Positions 33,083 to 41,672 of a stretch of DNA of 64,000 bases are shown piece after piece. The position numbers were made by a program, and so were the translations under genes. The stretch covers positions 62,001-126,000 of the forward strand of contig NZ_RQPI01000002.1 in NCBI RefSeq assembly GCF_003854965.1, given 5' to 3'. The notes under the pieces are model-generated. The model did no database searches. It was not told the origin of the DNA and saw only the letters and a list, made by a program, of their open reading frames with translations. Within the stretch, counting starts at the first letter, position 1, and each line of letters opens with the position of its first letter. The DNA is from Paenibacillus rhizophilus. Lineage in GTDB: Bacteria > Bacillota > Bacilli > Paenibacillales > Paenibacillaceae.

Positions 33083-33099
33083 TGTAAAGGGAATGTAAA
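33083..33099 (-). promoter_or_regulatory. PhoP boxes before phoR
   Basis: Minus strand TTTACA-TTCCC-TTTACA, two perfect repeats 11 bases apart, about 85-100 bases before the phoR start. The clearest PhoP-box pair in the locus. Confidence 0.6.
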
Positions 33100-33191
33100 A
33101 AAAGAAGCGCATGACGGTATACGTCTGCACTCCGTGATAAATTATTGGGATGAAACCAATTTTTGGGGCTGGATGGGCAAGGTTACTGCAC

Positions 33192-34802
33192 TCACTTAAA
33201 TACCGCCTCGCGGAACTGAGCCAGCTTTCCGGCGGATTCCCTCTCAACATCGGCATGCAGGCTGTTGCCGTGGGAATCCATCGTCACAATAGCCGCAAAG
33301 CCTTCCACCGTCAGATGCCACATCGCCTCTGGGATGCCGAACTCCATAAAGTCGACGCCGTTCACTTTCTTGATGCATTTGGCGTAATACTGGGCCGCTC
33401 CGCCGATCGCATTCAGATAGACGCCGCCGTGCTCATGAAGCGCCTGAAGCGTCTTCGCTCCCATTCCACCCTTGCCAATGACGGCCCGGATGCCGAATTT
33501 CTTGATGATGTCGCCTTGGTACGGCTCTTCGCGAATGCTCGTCGTCGGACCGGCCGCCTTCACATGCCAGCCTTCCTCGTCTTTTAACATAACGGGTCCG
33601 CAGTGGTAAATGACCGCCCCGTTCAGATCGACCGGAGACTCATGGTCGATTAGATGCTTATGCAGAGCGTCACGCCCGGTGTGCATCTCGCCCGACAAGA
33701 TGACCACATCGCCGACGCGCAAGGCCCGGATGTCCTCCTCGCTGATCGGCACCGTCAGCCGGATTTCGCGCGGCCCGCTCCCGGTTGCCGCATCTTCGGC
33801 AACCGCAGTTCCGGCCGCCGCGCCGGAGCCGCTAGCGTGGTCCACATTCGCAGCCACGGGCGTATCCGCTTCGTCCTCTCCCACGGAAATGCCGAAGCCC
33901 CGCTCATACAACCATTCCCGGATCCCGCCGCTGCCAGCGTCGATCAGCACGCCTTGGCGGCGGAACGCCCAGCAGTTATAGGCAACGGAGACGAAAAAAC
34001 TTGCAGGAAGGCGGTTCATCACCCCGACTTTGCAGCCGAGCAAAGTTACCTCTCCCCCGAAGCCCATGGTGCCGATTCCTAGCTTATTGGCATTCTCCAT
34101 AATATAATCTTCCAATTCCCGCAGTTCCTCGATCGGATTAATGTCATCCACCTTGCGGAAAAGCTGTTTCTTGGCAAGCTCGTATCCGGATGCCCGGTCG
34201 CCGCCGATCCCCACCCCGATAAAGCCCGCGCTGCATCCCTGCCCCTGAGCCTGATAGACGGCATGAAGAATGCACTTGCGGATGCCGTCAAGGTCGCGTC
34301 CCGCTTTGCCCAGTCCTTCAAGCTCGGCGGGAAGGCTGTACTGGATGTTCTTGTTCTCGCAGCCGCCTCCTTTAAGAATGAGCCGCACCTCGACATGTTC
34401 TTCTTCCCACTGCTCGAAATGAATCACCGGCGTACCCTCACCGAGATTGTCGCCGCTATTCCCTCCGGTCAGCGAATCGACGGAATTTGGCCGTAGCTTG
34501 CCGTCCCGGGTCGCCCTTGCGATCGCCCCGAAGATATGCCGCTTGATTTGGAGCTGGTTCACGCCTACCGGCGTATGTATGAAGAACGTTGGCATTCCCG
34601 TATCCTGGCAAATGGGCGAGACCTGCAGCTCGGCCATGCCGATATTGTGCGCGATCGTCGTCAGCGCCAGTCCCGAGCGGGTGGCCTTGTCTTCAAGACT
34701 CCGCCCCGCAGCGACCGCCCGGCGGACGTCCCCCGGCAAATTGGTGGAGGTTTCTACGATTAGATCATATATGCTGTCCTCAAAGCGCTGCATCTTCATC
34801 AA
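33192..34802 (-). CDS. Class I fumarate hydratase (4Fe-4S)
   Basis: 536 residues, with the alpha and beta parts of class I fumarases in one chain. Alpha part: SPICQDTGMPTFFI near residue 62, SGDNLGEGTPVIHF and GQGCSAGFIGVGIGGDRASG, each supplying a cluster cysteine. Beta part from about 350: VVILSGEMHTGRDALHKHL, GPTTSIREEPYQGDIIK and IGKGGMGAKTLQALHEHGG. Between them is an Ala/Gly/Asp-rich linker (about 310-345). Interconverts fumarate and malate in the TCA cycle and is oxygen sensitive; Bacillus subtilis uses class II FumC. Two ATGs start it (34802 and 34799). PhoR follows. Confidence 0.93.
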   Translation of the reverse strand: MMKMQRFEDSIYDLIVETSTNLPGDVRRAVAAGRSLEDKATRSGLALTTIAHNIGMAELQVSPICQDTGMPTFFIHTPVGVNQLQIKRHIFGAIARATRDGKLRPNSVDSLTGGNSGDNLGEGTPVIHFEQWEEEHVEVRLILKGGGCENKNIQYSLPAELEGLGKAGRDLDGIRKCILHAVYQAQGQGCSAGFIGVGIGGDRASGYELAKKQLFRKVDDINPIEELRELEDYIMENANKLGIGTMGFGGEVTLLGCKVGVMNRLPASFFVSVAYNCWAFRRQGVLIDAGSGGIREWLYERGFGISVGEDEADTPVAANVDHASGSGAAAGTAVAEDAATGSGPREIRLTVPISEEDIRALRVGDVVILSGEMHTGRDALHKHLIDHESPVDLNGAVIYHCGPVMLKDEEGWHVKAAGPTTSIREEPYQGDIIKKFGIRAVIGKGGMGAKTLQALHEHGGVYLNAIGGAAQYYAKCIKKVNGVDFMEFGIPEAMWHLTVEGFAAIVTMDSHGNSLHADVERESAGKLAQFREAVFK

Positions 34803-34908
34803 GCTCCTTTCAGTCCCGGTAATCTCCTGTTTACTTTCATTCGTTACCTATCATATCATATCGGCGCCAGCCTAAAAGGGTTTGCTTTAAATTCAAAGCT
34901 TTATCCGG

Positions 34909-36195
34909 TTATATCCCCTCCACTATCCGTTTGGCCCGCACGGCGGCTTCATGCAGCAGCCGTTCCTCGTCAATCGTAAGCAGGCAGCGATTCCGCATCA
35001 AAATGCGGCCGTTAACGATGGTCGTATCGACATCCGCTCCAACCGCGCTGTATGCAAGGAGAGAGGCTGCATGATGAACAGGCTGCAAATGCGGCTTGCC
35101 CAGATCAATGAGAATCAGGTCGGCTTTGGCACCAGTCTTCAGCATTCCCGTCTTACCTTGCAGGTTCAGCAGCTTCGCGCTCTCCTCCGTCGCCATCCGC
35201 AGCGCTTGGATAGCAGGCAGGAGTGCCGGATCGCCGTAATCCGCCTTTTGCAGCCAGGCCGCCGCCCTGATCTCCTGAAACATATCAAGCGTCGTGGCGC
35301 TGCCCGCTCCGTCCGTGCCAAGCCCGACTGTAATGCCCGCCTCTCTCATCTCCGTCACCGGCGCAATGCCGCAGCCGAGCTTCAGATTGCTCACCGGGTT
35401 GTGGGAGACGCCGCCGCGCATGCCTCGCAGAAGCCCCACGTCCCGGCGGTTCAGATGAACGGCGTGAGCCAGCAGCACATGGCATTGTTCAAACAGGCCG
35501 TTATGGTAAAGGTACTGCGCGGGAGTCATCCCGTATCTCTCCCGGATCATCGCCACCTCTTCCTTCGTTTCAGCCAAGTGGATATGCACCGGAATATCTT
35601 CCGCTTCCGCAAGGGCGATAATTTCCCTCAGCGGCTCCGGCGGACACAGATACGGCGAATGCGGGCCTAGCATCGCCGTAATTCTGCCGTCGGCCGCGCC
35701 ATCCCACCGCCGGATCAAATCCAGCGCCTCGTTCATCCTTTTTCCACCATCGTCTTCGTTAAACACAAGTCCCCGGGTCAAAGCGGCCCGCATCCCCGTC
35801 TCCTGCACCGCCCGCGCAATCTCGTCCATATGAATGTACATATCGGCAAAAGCCGTCGTCCCCGAGCGGATCATTTCGGCCATGGACAGCTGCGCGCCCC
35901 AGTAGATATCTTCCGGCGTCATCCGCGCCTCGGCGGGCAGCATTTTCCGCTCCAGCCAGTCCATCAGCTTCAAATCGTCCGAGAAGCCTCTGAGCAGGCT
36001 CATCGGCGTATGCTGGTGCGCATTAATCAGGCCGGGCATCGCCAGCATGCCTCCTCCCTCTATTTTCTCACCGTGTTCTGCGGTCAGTTCCGTCCCGATT
36101 GCAGCGATATTGTCGCCTTCGATCAAAATATCCCCTCTAACCGGCTCTTCCTGCACCATATCCATAATCCATACATTTTTGATCAATATACTCAT
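34909..36195 (-). CDS. mtaD: Amidohydrolase, MtaD-like 5'-methylthioadenosine/S-adenosylhomocysteine deaminase
   Basis: 428 residues. Metal ligands are visible in order: GLINAHQHTPMSLLRGF (H-x-H), HIHLAETKEEVAMIRERYG, HAVHLNRRDV and LGTDGAGSATTLDMFQE (Asp). Members remove ammonia from MTA, SAH or adenosine, or from other N-heterocycles; the exact substrate is a prediction. I chose ATG 36195, behind GAGGGGGGCG, giving MSILIKNVWIMD; the in-frame ATG at 36267 is unlikely. Divergent from the MerR fusion 130 bases away, and followed by the fumarase gene. Confidence 0.85.
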   Translation of the reverse strand: MSILIKNVWIMDMVQEEPVRGDILIEGDNIAAIGTELTAEHGEKIEGGGMLAMPGLINAHQHTPMSLLRGFSDDLKLMDWLERKMLPAEARMTPEDIYWGAQLSMAEMIRSGTTAFADMYIHMDEIARAVQETGMRAALTRGLVFNEDDGGKRMNEALDLIRRWDGAADGRITAMLGPHSPYLCPPEPLREIIALAEAEDIPVHIHLAETKEEVAMIRERYGMTPAQYLYHNGLFEQCHVLLAHAVHLNRRDVGLLRGMRGGVSHNPVSNLKLGCGIAPVTEMREAGITVGLGTDGAGSATTLDMFQEIRAAAWLQKADYGDPALLPAIQALRMATEESAKLLNLQGKTGMLKTGAKADLILIDLGKPHLQPVHHAASLLAYSAVGADVDTTIVNGRILMRNRCLLTIDEERLLHEAAVRAKRIVEGI

Positions 36196-36326
36196 TTCCC
36201 TGCGCCCCCCTCTTCGTATGAATGACTCATGACCGAAGGATAAACCTTTCCGCAAGGAGAAGGTCAAGAGCGGCTGTTCTTTTTTTGATATGATAAAGAA
36301 AGTTCAGTTAATCGAAAGGATAACCT

Positions 36327-37316
36327 ATGAAGATCAAAGAAATTTCGGAGAAATTGGGCCTGTCGGCCAGGGCCATCCGCTTTTATGAAGAAAAAGGGCT
36401 GATCGCTCCCTCGAAAGGAGACAATCAGTACCGCGAGTTCAGCGAGCAGGAGGTGTGGCGGCTCCAGACTGTTATTGCTTTACGGGAGGCAGGCATGAGT
36501 GTCGAGGATATCCGCAGGGCACTGCAGGAGTGGGAAGGTCGGGATCACGAGCGGCTTCAGTACTACCTGGAGCTTCAAAGGTCCGCGCTGTTCGCCAAAT
36601 GGCTGGAAATCAAGAGCATGATCGAGACGGCCGATTCAATGATTGAAATGGTTAAAAAAGAGCGCTCGCTTCAGCTGGACGATCTGTACGCGCTGGCCGA
36701 AGCTTCACGCAAACTGCGGGGCAGCCGCAATTGGGAAGATAAATGGAACTATGACCGCAGGGCCGTCCTCCATGACCGGAATGTCCGCAGCGCCGCCGAG
36801 TATGAAGGCTATGAAGAGGCTCTGGAACTGGCTGTAGAGTGGCTGGCGCCGGCACCCGGGGAAAAAGGACTCGATATCGGCACGGGAACCGGCAATCTGG
36901 CCGGAAAATTGATGGAGCGCGGCGCAGACATGACGGGAGTCGACCAGTCAAAGGAAATGCTGAAGCAGTGCGGGCTGAAATATCCGAAGCTTAAGACCAA
37001 GCTCGGCAATTTTCTAGCACTGCCGTTTATAGATGAAAAATTTGACTTTGCCGTATCCAGCTTCGCCTTTCATCATCTTGCCGGGGAGCAGCAGCCGCTT
37101 GCCGCCAAGGAAATGCGCCGGGTGCTAAAGCCGCACGGACGAATCTGCATTGCCGACCTGATGCTCGCCGATGGTGACCATGCCCCGCTGCCGGAAGAAG
37201 ACGGCTATCCGTCTCTTTCCAGCCTGCTGGCCTGGTTCGAAGACAACGGCTATATTACGAAGCACCGGCGCATCAAAGGGCGGCTGCATCTCGTATTTGC
37301 GGTGCCGATCCGCTGA
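36327..37316 (+). CDS. MerR-family regulator fused to a class I SAM methyltransferase
   Basis: 329 residues. N-terminal MerR helix-turn-helix IKEISEKLGLSARAIRFYEE and KGLIAPSKGDNQYREFSEQE (1-70), then a helical dimerisation stretch. From about residue 165 a methyltransferase: motif I GLDIGTGTGNLAGKLMERGA, motif II MTGVDQSKEMLKQC, then FALPF-like FLALPFIDEKFDFAVSSFAF HHL and the C-terminal YITKHRRIKGR. The MerR effector region is therefore replaced by an enzyme domain. Possible roles: a regulator that senses SAM or a methyl acceptor, or an enzyme that represses its own gene. Divergent from mtaD, which also deals with SAM-cycle products. Confidence 0.88.
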   Translation: MKIKEISEKLGLSARAIRFYEEKGLIAPSKGDNQYREFSEQEVWRLQTVIALREAGMSVEDIRRALQEWEGRDHERLQYYLELQRSALFAKWLEIKSMIETADSMIEMVKKERSLQLDDLYALAEASRKLRGSRNWEDKWNYDRRAVLHDRNVRSAAEYEGYEEALELAVEWLAPAPGEKGLDIGTGTGNLAGKLMERGADMTGVDQSKEMLKQCGLKYPKLKTKLGNFLALPFIDEKFDFAVSSFAFHHLAGEQQPLAAKEMRRVLKPHGRICIADLMLADGDHAPLPEEDGYPSLSSLLAWFEDNGYITKHRRIKGRLHLVFAVPIR

Positions 37317-37400
37317 ATCACCCGATAAAACGGGCTCTGTCATCGATGTCCGGCGGCGAGCCTGTGCTCCTTGCGGGGAATCCCGTGTTTACATTGCAAA

Positions 37401-37433
37401 AAGCCAACCTTGCCCCTAGGGAAAGGTTGGCTT
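37401..37433. terminator. Bidirectional terminator between MerR fusion and thiH
   Basis: Perfect AAGCCAACCTT/AAGGTTGGCTT stem with A-run on the left and T-rich right side. Serves the converging plus-strand and minus-strand transcripts. Confidence 0.82.
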
Positions 37434-37453
37434 GAATTCGCTGGTTCCGACTG

Positions 37454-38572
37454 TCAACGAACGGAGCTTTCAGCAAGGATATCCCAATCCTTGAACACCG
37501 GCTGAAGCCCGTTCCGGTACAGCATGTCCCTAATTTCAGGCACGCTGCGGCTGTCCGAAATTTCAAACTGCGGAGTTCCGCCGTCTCCCGTATGCCCGCC
37601 TACCTCGGTAGAAACGCCTGCCGACATTTTGGTGACCCCCAAATGGACAAGATGGTCGCGGAACTCGGCGGGTTCTCTTGTGGACAAGGTAATTCCGGAA
37701 CGGGGCAGGAACAGCCGGTATGCCAGAATGATCTGCACCAGCGCCCGATCGGTTACGTCCGATTCGGGGTTGAAGCTGCCCAGATAAGGGCGGAACCTCG
37801 GAGGAGACAGGCTGATTTCGCATCCGGGATAACGATCCTGAAGATACCGAGCATGCATCGCGGCCATGAAGGCTTCCTGCCGCCAGTCATGCAAGCCGAG
37901 CAGGGCGCCGATGTTGACGGAACGGAAGCCCGCCTGGCAGCCGCGCTCCGGAGCGTCAAGACGGGCACGGAAGTTCCGCTTCGGTCCTTTGACATGAAGC
38001 TTGGCATACATCTCCTGGTGGTATACCTCCTGGAACAAGGTCAATCCGTCCACACCCGCATCGGCCAGCTCTTGGTATTCCTCCGCGGACAGCGGATTGA
38101 CCTCGATGCTGATGGAGGAGAAGTACTTGCGGAGAACCTTCACGCAATCTTTAACGTAACCGACCGGCGAATCCCGGCGCGATTCTCCCGTCAGCAGCAG
38201 GATATGGCGAAGACCGGTAGAGGCAATCGCCGCCGCTTCCTTTTCTACTTCTTCCAGCGTCAGTTTTTTGCGCGGAAAATCATAAATGGAACTGAAGCTG
38301 CAGTACGTACAGTGATTGACGCAATAATCGGCTACATACATCGGCGTAAACAGCTGCACGACATGACCGAAATGAGAACGGGTGATACGCTGCGCCTTCT
38401 GAGCCATTTCCTCCAAATGCGGTCCAGCGGCAGGTGACAGCAGGGCAAGCAGATCTTCCTCGTCCAGCTTCTCCTTGGCCAGCGCCCGCCTTACATCCTC
38501 CGCCCTATACCCCTTCCACAACTCCTTAAAGGGTAAACGCTCCAGAGTCATCAGCGATTCATAGAAGCTCAT
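37454..38572 (-). CDS. thiH: 2-iminoacetate synthase ThiH
   Basis: 372 residues. Radical SAM enzyme with the cluster motif CVNHCTYCSFSSIYDFPRK (C-x3-C-x2-C) near residue 88. It splits tyrosine to dehydroglycine, the glycine-derived piece of the thiamine thiazole. ThiH is the anaerobic route; many Bacillus use ThiO instead, so its presence fits the other Fe-S-dependent pathways in this window. Last gene of the thiazole operon, beginning 15 bases after thiG. Confidence 0.95.
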   Translation of the reverse strand: MSFYESLMTLERLPFKELWKGYRAEDVRRALAKEKLDEEDLLALLSPAAGPHLEEMAQKAQRITRSHFGHVVQLFTPMYVADYCVNHCTYCSFSSIYDFPRKKLTLEEVEKEAAAIASTGLRHILLLTGESRRDSPVGYVKDCVKVLRKYFSSISIEVNPLSAEEYQELADAGVDGLTLFQEVYHQEMYAKLHVKGPKRNFRARLDAPERGCQAGFRSVNIGALLGLHDWRQEAFMAAMHARYLQDRYPGCEISLSPPRFRPYLGSFNPESDVTDRALVQIILAYRLFLPRSGITLSTREPAEFRDHLVHLGVTKMSAGVSTEVGGHTGDGGTPQFEISDSRSVPEIRDMLYRNGLQPVFKDWDILAESSVR

Positions 38573-38587
38573 TGCTCTCCCCCCCTT

Positions 38588-39358
38588 CTATACATTCAGA
38601 AATCCGGTCAAAGGCGAAGAAGCTTCCGCCTCCTGCCGAACTGCTCCCAGCCCGGCCAGATAAGCCTGCCGTCCGGCGGCAACCGCCCCGCGGAAGGCTT
38701 CCGCCATGCCCAGCGGATCGCGGGCGGTGGCAATTGCCGTATTCAGCAGCACGGCTGCCGCGCCCATCTCCATCGCTTCCGCCGCCTCCGACGGCCGCCC
38801 GATCCCGGCATCCACAATAATCGGCAAGCCGGTCTCTTCAATCAGGATGCCGATCAGTTCTTTCGTCCGCAGGCCCCGGTTGCTTCCGATGGGCGCTCCC
38901 AGCGGCATCACCGCCGCTGCGCCCGCGTCTCTCAGACGGAGCGCAGCAGACAGGTCCGGGCTCATGTAGGGAAGGACGACAAAGCCTTCGGCAGCCAGAA
39001 TTTCCGTGGCACGGATCGTCTCCAGGTTGTCCGGAAGCAAATACCGCTGATCGTTTATGACTTCAATCTTGACCCAGTTCCCCATTCCCGCCGCTCTGGC
39101 CAGCCGGGCGATGCGCACGGCTTCTTCCGCGGTCCGCGCGCCGGAAGTATTGGGCAGCAGAGTCATGTGCGGCGGTATATGATTCAGAACATTCTCCTCC
39201 CGCGACGAGGGATCGACTCTCCGAAGAGCTACCGTGATCACTTCGGAGCCGGAGGCTGCGACCACCTCCGGAATAAGCGTATTGCGGCTATATTTGCCGG
39301 TTCCGATAAACAGCCGGCTGGACAGGGCCTTGCCCCCGATATGTAAAGCATCCTTCAT
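38588..39358 (-). CDS. thiG: Thiazole synthase ThiG
   Basis: 256 residues. Begins [20 protein letters not shown], with the catalytic lysine in [19 protein letters not shown] and the phosphate loop in [19 protein letters not shown] and [20 protein letters not shown]. Joins dehydroglycine, deoxyxylulose phosphate and ThiS thiocarboxylate into the thiazole. I chose ATG 39358, ten bases after GGAGG, over an ATG at 39382. In the operon between thiF and thiH. Confidence 0.95.
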   Translation of the reverse strand: MKDALHIGGKALSSRLFIGTGKYSRNTLIPEVVAASGSEVITVALRRVDPSSREENVLNHIPPHMTLLPNTSGARTAEEAVRIARLARAAGMGNWVKIEVINDQRYLLPDNLETIRATEILAAEGFVVLPYMSPDLSAALRLRDAGAAAVMPLGAPIGSNRGLRTKELIGILIEETGLPIIVDAGIGRPSEAAEAMEMGAAAVLLNTAIATARDPLGMAEAFRGAVAAGRQAYLAGLGAVRQEAEASSPLTGFLNV

Positions 39359-39394
39359 AATCTTTAATCCTCCCCTATTCATAATATTGAGCGG

Positions 39395-40423
39395 TCAGCC
39401 AAAATAACGGTGATAGATCGAACGGGCTTCGGCGGGATCTCCCGTTCCGTGGATGAGCACCCGTCCATCGGGAAAGACCGCCAGACGGTGCTTCTCCAGC
39501 GTCAAAGACAGCATATAGGGATTGCGCTCCGCCCGGCCGTGAGCTGAAAGCCGCCTCTCCCACTCCTCCAAATCCAGTCTTGCCGGACTTGCCGGGCGAA
39601 TCTGCACCGTATCCCGGCCGCAGAGCACAGTCGTTCTGGAATGGCTCCCCGGCGATAAATACGGATAGGTGCGGTTGGAGCCGCAGGATGGACAATCCGC
39701 ACGCTTCAGCCTGGACGTATCCATCGACGAGTGGCGGTTGGTCCACAGATCGAAGGAGACCAGCGTTCCGCGCAGCGCGCTCACGTTCCCCGACAGCCAT
39801 TTCAGCGCCTCAGCTGTCTGATAGGCGGCTGTCATTTGTACGGCGGGACCGATAATGCCCGCCGTATCGCATGTATCCCCTCCAGTTGGAAGCCCATCCA
39901 GCAGACAGTGAAGGCAAGCGCTCTGTCCCGGCACAATCGTCATTGAAATCCCGTAGCTGCCGGTACAGGCGCCATAGATCCAGGGAATGCCGTCCCTCAC
40001 GGCAATATCGTTCACAATCATCCTTACCTCGAAATTGTCCGCCGCGTCCAGAATAAGATCCACGTCCCGGGTATAGAGACCGATTTCCTCCGCTGTAATA
40101 TCCGCAACGATCCCTTCCACCTCTACAGAAGAGTTGACGCTGCGAAGCCTGCGCGCAGCCGCCACCGCCTTGGGCATCCTCTCGGCCGCATCCTGCTCGC
40201 TGTAGAGATTTTGACGCTGCAGGTTGCTCCACTCCACATAATCCCGGTCGATTAGGGTCACCCTGCCGACGCCCGACCGCACCATCGTCTCCGCACATGC
40301 GGAGCCAAGCGCGCCTGCGCCTATGATCAGCACCTTCGCTTCCGCAAGCTTCTTCTGGCCTTCGGCTCCGATTCCATAAAATCGCTCCTGCCTGCTGTAT
40401 CTGTCCTGCCCGGCGGAAATCAT
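39395..40423 (-). CDS. thiF: Sulfur carrier adenylyltransferase ThiF
   Basis: 342 residues. E1-like: VLIIGAGALGSACAETMVRS binds ATP, then VTLIDRDYVEWSNLQRQNLY, the conserved Asp region LILDAADNFEVRMIVNDIA, and zinc cysteines CLHCLLDG and CPSCG. Adenylates the ThiS C-terminus. The C-terminal 90 residues are an extra region beyond the minimal ThiF fold. Starts 9 bases after thiS. Confidence 0.93.
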   Translation of the reverse strand: MISAGQDRYSRQERFYGIGAEGQKKLAEAKVLIIGAGALGSACAETMVRSGVGRVTLIDRDYVEWSNLQRQNLYSEQDAAERMPKAVAAARRLRSVNSSVEVEGIVADITAEEIGLYTRDVDLILDAADNFEVRMIVNDIAVRDGIPWIYGACTGSYGISMTIVPGQSACLHCLLDGLPTGGDTCDTAGIIGPAVQMTAAYQTAEALKWLSGNVSALRGTLVSFDLWTNRHSSMDTSRLKRADCPSCGSNRTYPYLSPGSHSRTTVLCGRDTVQIRPASPARLDLEEWERRLSAHGRAERNPYMLSLTLEKHRLAVFPDGRVLIHGTGDPAEARSIYHRYFG

Positions 40424-40431
40424 CTTTCGCC

Positions 40432-40635
40432 TCAGCCTCCTCCCACAAAATGCACAAGCTCGACACGGTCCCCGTCGGCAAGCGTAACATGCCCGTAATC
40501 TTCCTTGCCAACGATTGCGCCGTTCAGTTCAACGATCATCCGCCGTTCCTTCCATTCGGGACGGCTCAGCAGATCCGCAAGCGTACCGCAAGCTTCACCA
40601 AGCCTGGTCTCGTTTCCGTTGATATACAGCTTCAT
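40432..40635 (-). CDS. thiS: Sulfur carrier protein ThiS
   Basis: 67 residues, MKLYINGNETRLGEACGTLA to VELVHFVGGG. The C-terminal Gly-Gly is the thiocarboxylate site. I chose ATG 40635 because GGAGGT lies seven bases upstream; the GTG at 40644 falls inside that site. Overlap-free with its neighbours, 6 bases after tenI. Confidence 0.93.
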   Translation of the reverse strand: MKLYINGNETRLGEACGTLADLLSRPEWKERRMIVELNGAIVGKEDYGHVTLADGDRVELVHFVGGG

Positions 40636-40640
40636 TGCCT

Positions 40641-41324
40641 TCACCTCCTTTCAAGCCGGGCCGCTCGAACCGCGTCGCGGTAAGCCTTTGCCGCAGCCAC
40701 CGGATCGGCTGCGCCGCAGATGCCCGACAGCACGGCAATGCCCGCAGCGCCGCTGCGGATGACCTGCCCCGCGTTTCCCGGCTCAATGCCGCCGATCGCG
40801 ATGACCGGAACCGGACAGGCCCGGACGGTTTCCGCGAGTCCGCTTAGGCCCCGTCCGGGCAGACCCGGCTTGCTGGCCGTGGCGTACACATGCCCATAGA
40901 GGCAGTAGTCCGCCCCATCATCCGCGGCTGCGGCCGCTTCCGCCGCGGAATGGACGGAGCGGCCAATGCGCAGCTCTGGGGCAAGCGGCCGGGCCGCAGC
41001 GGGAGGAAGGCTGTGCCCCGCAAGCTGGACGCCGCCGGCGCCGGAAGCCAGCGCGACATCCAGCCGGTCGTTCACGACTATTTTGTCAAGCGGTACACCA
41101 CGGCGGCACATCTCCTTCACTGATTCGAACAGCTCATTTGCAGTACACGATTTCTCGCGCAAATAAATATAATCCACCAATGAATGGACAGCCTCGGCGA
41201 TGAGCACAAAGTTGTCTAACAACGTCCCGCCGCCGGAAATAAGATGTATCTCGGGATCGGTGTTCTTGAAGCCCGTAGCAGCGGGCGGCTGGTTAACGGA
41301 ATCTTTTGCCGGATGTACAGCCAT
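40641..41324 (-). CDS. tenI: TenI-like thiazole tautomerase (thiamine-phosphate synthase family)
   Basis: 227 residues. A TIM barrel with phosphate-binding loops: VDYIYLREKSCTANELFESV, VVNDRLDVALASGAGGVQLA, SVHSAAEAAAAADDGADYCL YGHVYATASKPG and IAIGGIEPGNAGQVIRSGAA. The place of this gene at the head of a thiazole operon, and the EKSCTA rather than a pyrimidine-binding sequence, favour TenI (thiazole tautomerase) over ThiE. Starts at ATG 41324 behind GAGGAGG. The first 30 residues are a non-conserved extension. Preceded by the TPP riboswitch. Confidence 0.85.
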   Translation of the reverse strand: MAVHPAKDSVNQPPAATGFKNTDPEIHLISGGGTLLDNFVLIAEAVHSLVDYIYLREKSCTANELFESVKEMCRRGVPLDKIVVNDRLDVALASGAGGVQLAGHSLPPAAARPLAPELRIGRSVHSAAEAAAAADDGADYCLYGHVYATASKPGLPGRGLSGLAETVRACPVPVIAIGGIEPGNAGQVIRSGAAGIAVLSGICGAADPVAAAKAYRDAVRAARLERR

Positions 41325-41356
41325 CTTCTCCTCCTCTACTTCATTAAAATGGCACC

Positions 41357-41388
41357 AAAAAAGCCGCCCTCCCGAAGGAAAGCGGCCG
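41357..41388 (-). terminator. Terminator of the TPP riboswitch
   Basis: GCCGC/GCGGC stem with a C/G-rich body followed by six T on the minus strand, between the aptamer and tenI. Likely expression platform: TPP binding favours termination. Confidence 0.85.
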
Positions 41389-41439
41389 GAAACTGCAGAT
41401 AGGATCGAACCTTGATGAGGTCCGGATGCAGATATTCAC

Positions 41440-41523
41440 TCTCCACTTCCCTACGCTGGTACAAACCAGATCAGGTTCAAAGGGTCCGAACCACGCGTTC
41501 GTCTCAGCCTTGCGGCACCCCTA
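41440..41523 (-). ncRNA. TPP riboswitch (THI element)
   Basis: Minus strand shows GGGGTGC, GGCTGAGA, ACCCTTTGAACCTGATC and GTACCAGCGTAGGGAAGTG in order, the hallmark blocks of the class. It predicts repression of tenI-thiS-thiF-thiG-thiH by thiamine pyrophosphate. Confidence 0.97.
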
Positions 41524-41594
41524 GTGTCAATCGCTATGCAGTTATGAATCTTTTAAAGCATAACATAATCTTCCTTTCCATCATACCCCTTGCG

Positions 41595-41634
41595 TGAAAA
41601 AAGCCCCAGGTCCGCATTCACGAACCGGGAGCTT
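41595..41634 (-). terminator. Terminator after the SDR gene
   Basis: AAAGCTCCCGGT/ACCTGGGGCTTT stem followed by TTTT on the minus strand, 38 bases after the SDR stop. Confidence 0.78.
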
Positions 41635-41672
41635 TGTGTCGCTGACGTCATTTGGATTAACGGCGTTACCTG

